Source: SABI01 sp963678555 (GTDB taxonomy: Bacteria > Spirochaetota > Spirochaetia > Sphaerochaetales > Sphaerochaetaceae). Taken from it: a stretch of 64,000 nucleotides of DNA. The stretch lies in the NCBI GenBank assembly GCA_963678555.2, contig CAXXJA010000002.1, forward strand, positions 62,001 to 126,000, written 5' to 3'. Shown here one piece after another: positions 61,130 to 64,000 of the stretch (positions are counted from its first letter, which is position 1; every line of letters begins with the position of its first letter). The notes beneath the pieces were generated by a model. It saw only the letters and a program-made list of their open reading frames with translations, was not told the origin of the DNA and made no database searches. A program made the translations under genes and the position numbers.

Positions 61130-61954
61130 ATGGAAACTAAACAACTACAGAAGATTGCTGATACCCTTCGGTACGAAGCAGTTCGCATGGTGTGGGAAGG
61201 CAAGGACGGTCATCCTGGCCCGGCTCTCTCCATAGCCGATATCGTTACGACTCTCTACTTTGATGAGATGAATGTTGATCCGGATAATCCGGGATGGGAC
61301 GACAGGGACCGGTTTATCCTCTCTAAGGGGCATGCCTGTCCTATCATCTATGCTGCCCTTAATGAGAAGGGGTATTTCAAAGAGAAGGTCGAACATTTCA
61401 ACCTCAGGGCCCTTCACAGTGATTTTCAGGGCCACCCGGTCAGCCATAAGACTGTTGGCATCGACAGCACTTCAGGATCTCTCGGTAACGGGATTGCAAT
61501 CGGAGCAGGTATGGCGCTCGCCGGCAAGTTCCATAAGAAGGACTATCGGGTCTTTGTTATCGTTGGAGATGGTGAACTTCAGGAGGGAGTCGTCTGGGAA
61601 GGAATCAACGTCGCCACGCGTCATAAGCTCGACAACCTGATAGTATTCGTCGATAGGAACGGCTGGCAAAGCGGTGGGTCGGTGGAGGATGTGATCGGCG
61701 GAAACAATGTTGCCCAGCGCATCGGAGCCTTCGGCTGGCACATCATCGAGATCGACGGTAATGATATTGATCAGATCAAGAAAGCGCTTGCAGAGGCGAA
61801 CAGTGTGAAGGGGAAACCAATCGCCATCGTTGCTGACTGTATCAAGGGAAAAGGACTCGATTATATGGAGAATGATAATGCCTGGCACAAGGGTGTTCCT
61901 ACCGATGAGCAGTTCAGACAGGCAGGCCTCCAGCTAAAGGGAGATGCAAGATGA
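61130..61954 (+). CDS. Transketolase, N-terminal (thiamine diphosphate-binding) subunit
   Basis: The 274-aa protein is the first half of a split transketolase. ThDP and Mg sites are seen in VIVGDGELQEGVVWEGINVATRHKLDNLIVFVDRNGWQ, and the substrate-side histidines in GKDGHPGPALS and SKGHACPIIYAAL. GAGGAAA precedes the ATG. The partner subunit overlaps its stop by 4 nt. Split transketolases in sugar-specific operons often act on one branched or modified sugar phosphate instead of the pentose pathway. Confidence 0.92.
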   Translation: METKQLQKIADTLRYEAVRMVWEGKDGHPGPALSIADIVTTLYFDEMNVDPDNPGWDDRDRFILSKGHACPIIYAALNEKGYFKEKVEHFNLRALHSDFQGHPVSHKTVGIDSTSGSLGNGIAIGAGMALAGKFHKKDYRVFVIVGDGELQEGVVWEGINVATRHKLDNLIVFVDRNGWQSGGSVEDVIGGNNVAQRIGAFGWHIIEIDGNDIDQIKKALAEANSVKGKPIAIVADCIKGKGLDYMENDNAWHKGVPTDEQFRQAGLQLKGDAR

Positions 61955-62877
61955 AAGATTTCAAAGGTACAAGAGAAGCGTTTGCTGCAGCAATTGCAGA
62001 GTTGACGGAAAAGAATCCTGAGGTGATGTTCATATCGAGTGACTCCCTCAAGGCTATGAGAGCTGTTCCCTACGCCGAGACCTATCCTGAAAACTATATT
62101 GAATGCGGGATCGCAGAACAGGGGACGGTCAATATCGCAGCCGGTCTTTCCACCTGCGGGATCATTCCCTTCGTTGCAACCTATGCCGGTTTTCTCACGA
62201 TGCGTGCCTGTGAACAGATGAGAACTTTTGTTGCTTATCCTAACCTCAATGTGAAGTTTGTGGGAATAAACGCCGGTCTTATCGGTGGTGAGCGAGAAGG
62301 GGTAACTCACCAGTTTTATGAAGATGTCAGTATTCTGTCGGCGATTCCGAACTTCACTATCTTTGTGCCGGCAGACGGGAACCAGACCTACCATGCTGTC
62401 AAGGAAGCTGCAGCGGTGAATGGCCCTGTCTATATCCGCGCCGGAAGCGGAAGAGAAGTGGATGTCTACGATAAAGAGACTCCGTTCTCTCTCGATGGCG
62501 TACGAATCCTGAAAGACTATGGACGTGATACCGTAATTTTTGCAAGCGGGTTCATTCTCGACAGAGTGCTGGAGGCGGCAGAAATCCTGAAGAAGGAAGG
62601 GACTTCGGTCACAGTCGCTGACATCAACATCATCAATGGTAAAGACCCCTCGAAGATCATTGAGATCATCAGGAGCGCAGGAAAGATCGCAACCGTGGAA
62701 GATCAGTCTATCAACGGCGGGCTGGGGTCCTATATACAGTCCCTTGTCTGTCAACACGATCCGAAGAGTGTGAGAAAGCTTGGTTTGAAGACGTTCGCGG
62801 AATCCGGTCCGGCCAAAGAACTTGCTGATGCATATGGATACAGCCCTGAAGGGATAGCTGAGCTCGTGAGAGCATAA
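61951..62877 (+). CDS. Transketolase, C-terminal (pyrimidine-binding) subunit
   Basis: The 308-aa protein carries the PYR domain with the catalytic glutamate in ECGIAEQGTVNIAAGLSTCG, the aromatic-ring pocket FVATYAGFLTMRACEQMRTF and the C-terminal domain (VTVADINIINGKDPSKIIEIIRSAGKIATVEDQSINGGLGS). It completes the split enzyme with the previous gene, which it overlaps (ATGA). Two or so base pairs separate it from the following dehydrogenase ribosome site, so the operon continues. Confidence 0.92.
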   Translation: MKDFKGTREAFAAAIAELTEKNPEVMFISSDSLKAMRAVPYAETYPENYIECGIAEQGTVNIAAGLSTCGIIPFVATYAGFLTMRACEQMRTFVAYPNLNVKFVGINAGLIGGEREGVTHQFYEDVSILSAIPNFTIFVPADGNQTYHAVKEAAAVNGPVYIRAGSGREVDVYDKETPFSLDGVRILKDYGRDTVIFASGFILDRVLEAAEILKKEGTSVTVADINIINGKDPSKIIEIIRSAGKIATVEDQSINGGLGSYIQSLVCQHDPKSVRKLGLKTFAESGPAKELADAYGYSPEGIAELVRA

Positions 62878-62888
62878 GGAGAATGAAG

Positions 62889-63749
62889 ATGGAAAAGATA
62901 AAGGTAGCAGTCATCGGAGCAGGTGGAAAGATGGGGACACGGACAAGTAACAATCTTGCGAAGGTTCCTCAGGAAGTCGAACTGTACTGCGTGGAAGAGG
63001 GGGAGAAGGGAATGGCTTCGATCAAAGAACGCGGGCTTGAAGTCGTTCGATTGGAAGATGCTCTCCTGGTGGCAGATGTTGTTGTCTTCGCCGTTCCTGA
63101 CACCCTGATCAAAAAACTATCAGCACATGTTGTACCTCTGCTCAGCGCAAACACAGGATTCGTGATTCTTGATCCGGCGGCTGCAGTCGCTCGGGAACTG
63201 GAGCTCAGAGATGATTGTACTTTCGCTGTTGCCCACCCCTGTCATCCTTCCTACTTTCTCGATCAGGATACCTATGAAGCTCGTCACGACTATTTTGGCG
63301 GTCTAGGAGGAAAGCAGGATATCGTGATGTCGAAGATCCAGGGCGATGATGATGTCTTTGAAAAATGCCGGAGAGTATCAGAGCTGATGTATGCCCCAGT
63401 CGTGAATTCCTATGTAATGAGCAGTCGGCAGATTGCCTTTCTTGAGCCGACACTCGTCGAAATTCTCGGTGCAACAACCCTCCATGCCATGGCAGAGACT
63501 GTTGATGAAGCTGAGAGACGAGGTATTCCTCGTGAGGCGGCGATCTCCTTTCTTTCAGGACATATCTATAACCTCTCAGCGAACTTTCTGGGATTGCTTG
63601 GCAAAACCCCTGTTTCCGATGCCTGCTCGGTAGCGATGGGAATAGGAAGCCGTATGGTGCTGCGTAACGACTGGAGACAGATCTGGGAAGATGAGAATCT
63701 TGATAAGTCGATTGCCACGATGCTCCATCCTGAGAATCCACTTATCTGA
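62889..63749 (+). CDS. NAD(P)-dependent dehydrogenase with PGDH_C-type C-terminal domain
   Basis: The protein (286 aa from the ATG at 62889; an ATG at 62883 would add two residues) has an N-terminal Rossmann motif VAVIGAGGKMGTRTSNNLAK, a VVVFAVPDTLIKKL strand and the conserved AHPCHPSYF loop. The helical C-terminal domain (SSRQIAFLEPTLVEILGATTLHAMAETVDEAERRGIPREAAISFLSGHI) is of the phosphogluconate-dehydrogenase-C kind. From memory, D-apionate oxidoisomerase (ApnO) belongs to this group. Context with TRAP and transketolase genes suggests sugar-acid oxidation; the substrate is not proven. Confidence 0.8.
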   Translation: MEKIKVAVIGAGGKMGTRTSNNLAKVPQEVELYCVEEGEKGMASIKERGLEVVRLEDALLVADVVVFAVPDTLIKKLSAHVVPLLSANTGFVILDPAAAVARELELRDDCTFAVAHPCHPSYFLDQDTYEARHDYFGGLGGKQDIVMSKIQGDDDVFEKCRRVSELMYAPVVNSYVMSSRQIAFLEPTLVEILGATTLHAMAETVDEAERRGIPREAAISFLSGHIYNLSANFLGLLGKTPVSDACSVAMGIGSRMVLRNDWRQIWEDENLDKSIATMLHPENPLI

Positions 63750-63761
63750 AAGGAAGAAATG

Positions 63762-64000
63762 ATGAAAAAGATCGTGGTACTCGACGGATACACACTGAAC
63801 CCGGGAGACCTCTCCTGGCAGGCTCTTGAAGAGCTCGGGGAGCTGACAGTCTATGACCAGTGTCCTCATGAGGATCAAGCCATCATAGAAAGAATCGGTG
63901 AAGCTTCCTACGTATTCACCAACAAGACTCCCCTCAATGCGGGGGTCATCGAAGCGTGCCCACAGCTGAAGTTCATCGGCGTGCTTGCCACCGGCTACAA
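63762..64000 (+). CDS. D-isomer-specific 2-hydroxyacid dehydrogenase (partial, cut by window edge)
   Basis: The first 79 residues are present (MKKIVVLDGYTLNPGDLSWQALEELGELTVYDQCPHEDQ..., then TNKTPLNAGVIEACPQLKFIGVLATGY). This is the N-terminal substrate-domain pattern of glycerate, hydroxypyruvate and phosphoglycerate dehydrogenases. AAAGGAAG precedes tandem ATG codons at 63759 and 63762. It continues the transketolase-dehydrogenase operon and probably reduces or oxidises a small hydroxyacid formed in the pathway. The catalytic part lies outside the window. Confidence 0.88.
   Translation, partial: MKKIVVLDGYTLNPGDLSWQALEELGELTVYDQCPHEDQAIIERIGEASYVFTNKTPLNAGVIEACPQLKFIGVLATGY

Overview
The window looks like a chromosomal segment of a free-living anaerobic spirochaete (Spirochaetales, probably near Sphaerochaetaceae). 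Three kinds of gene support this: oxygen defence by ferritin plus full-length desulfoferrodoxin, a FabV-type enoyl reductase of the Treponema TER kind, and a large DUF4954 protein. BMP, Liv and TRAP uptake systems, a long form of GlyA and moderate G+C fit as well. This placement is inference from gene content; there is no rRNA in the window.

Left part (1-7941). A CoA-disulfide-reductase-like flavoprotein (cut by the window edge) is coupled to its MarR regulator. Ferritin and desulfoferrodoxin face each other across a shared terminator. Next is a MarR-nitroreductase-pirin operon behind two near-identical 18-bp palindromes that resemble MhqR (quinone stress) operators. A decayed DeoR-type regulator, an Ogt-type DNA repair protein and a glutaredoxin-like protein follow. 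An FGGY sugar kinase opens a BMP-type ABC importer operon (to 12578).

Middle part (12586-43543). Metabolic and housekeeping genes: PfkB kinase, tRNA-Arg(CCT), an AcuB-like CBS/ACT protein, Smr, infA, glyA-gcvH, a complete branched-chain amino-acid importer livKHMGF, a hydantoinase-like hydrolase, SDR, trpS, azlCD, DUF4954 and an unknown protein. The fatty-acid synthesis block is split into accBCDA (minus) and fabHDGFZV (plus). The two arms diverge from one 14-bp palindrome that supplies the -35 box to both. No acpP lies in the fab cluster. A radical SAM repair-type protein and a Na/Pi cotransporter follow.

Right part (43546-64000) is more accessory. A 1.5-kb unit (small acidic ORF facing a beta-propeller-like lipoprotein gene) is present three times in tandem, with decay and mosaicism. 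A threonine-synthase-like gene has its last 25 bp expanded into eight perfect tandem copies. Then come an MFS transporter, a 50-aa basic protein, a subtilisin-like lipoprotein and a MazG-like pyrophosphohydrolase coupled to a PD-(D/E)XK-helicase (DUF2075) protein. That pair is the best candidate for a defence-type system here. The window ends in a TRAP importer and a sugar-acid catabolic cluster (two-subunit transketolase, PGDH_C-type dehydrogenase, 2-hydroxyacid dehydrogenase). A repeated 20-bp motif occurs upstream of both the TRAP and the transketolase genes.

Several genes (ogt, the DUF4954 gene, the mazG-helicase operon) have a -10-like hexamer 6-7 nt before ATG, suggesting leaderless transcripts.
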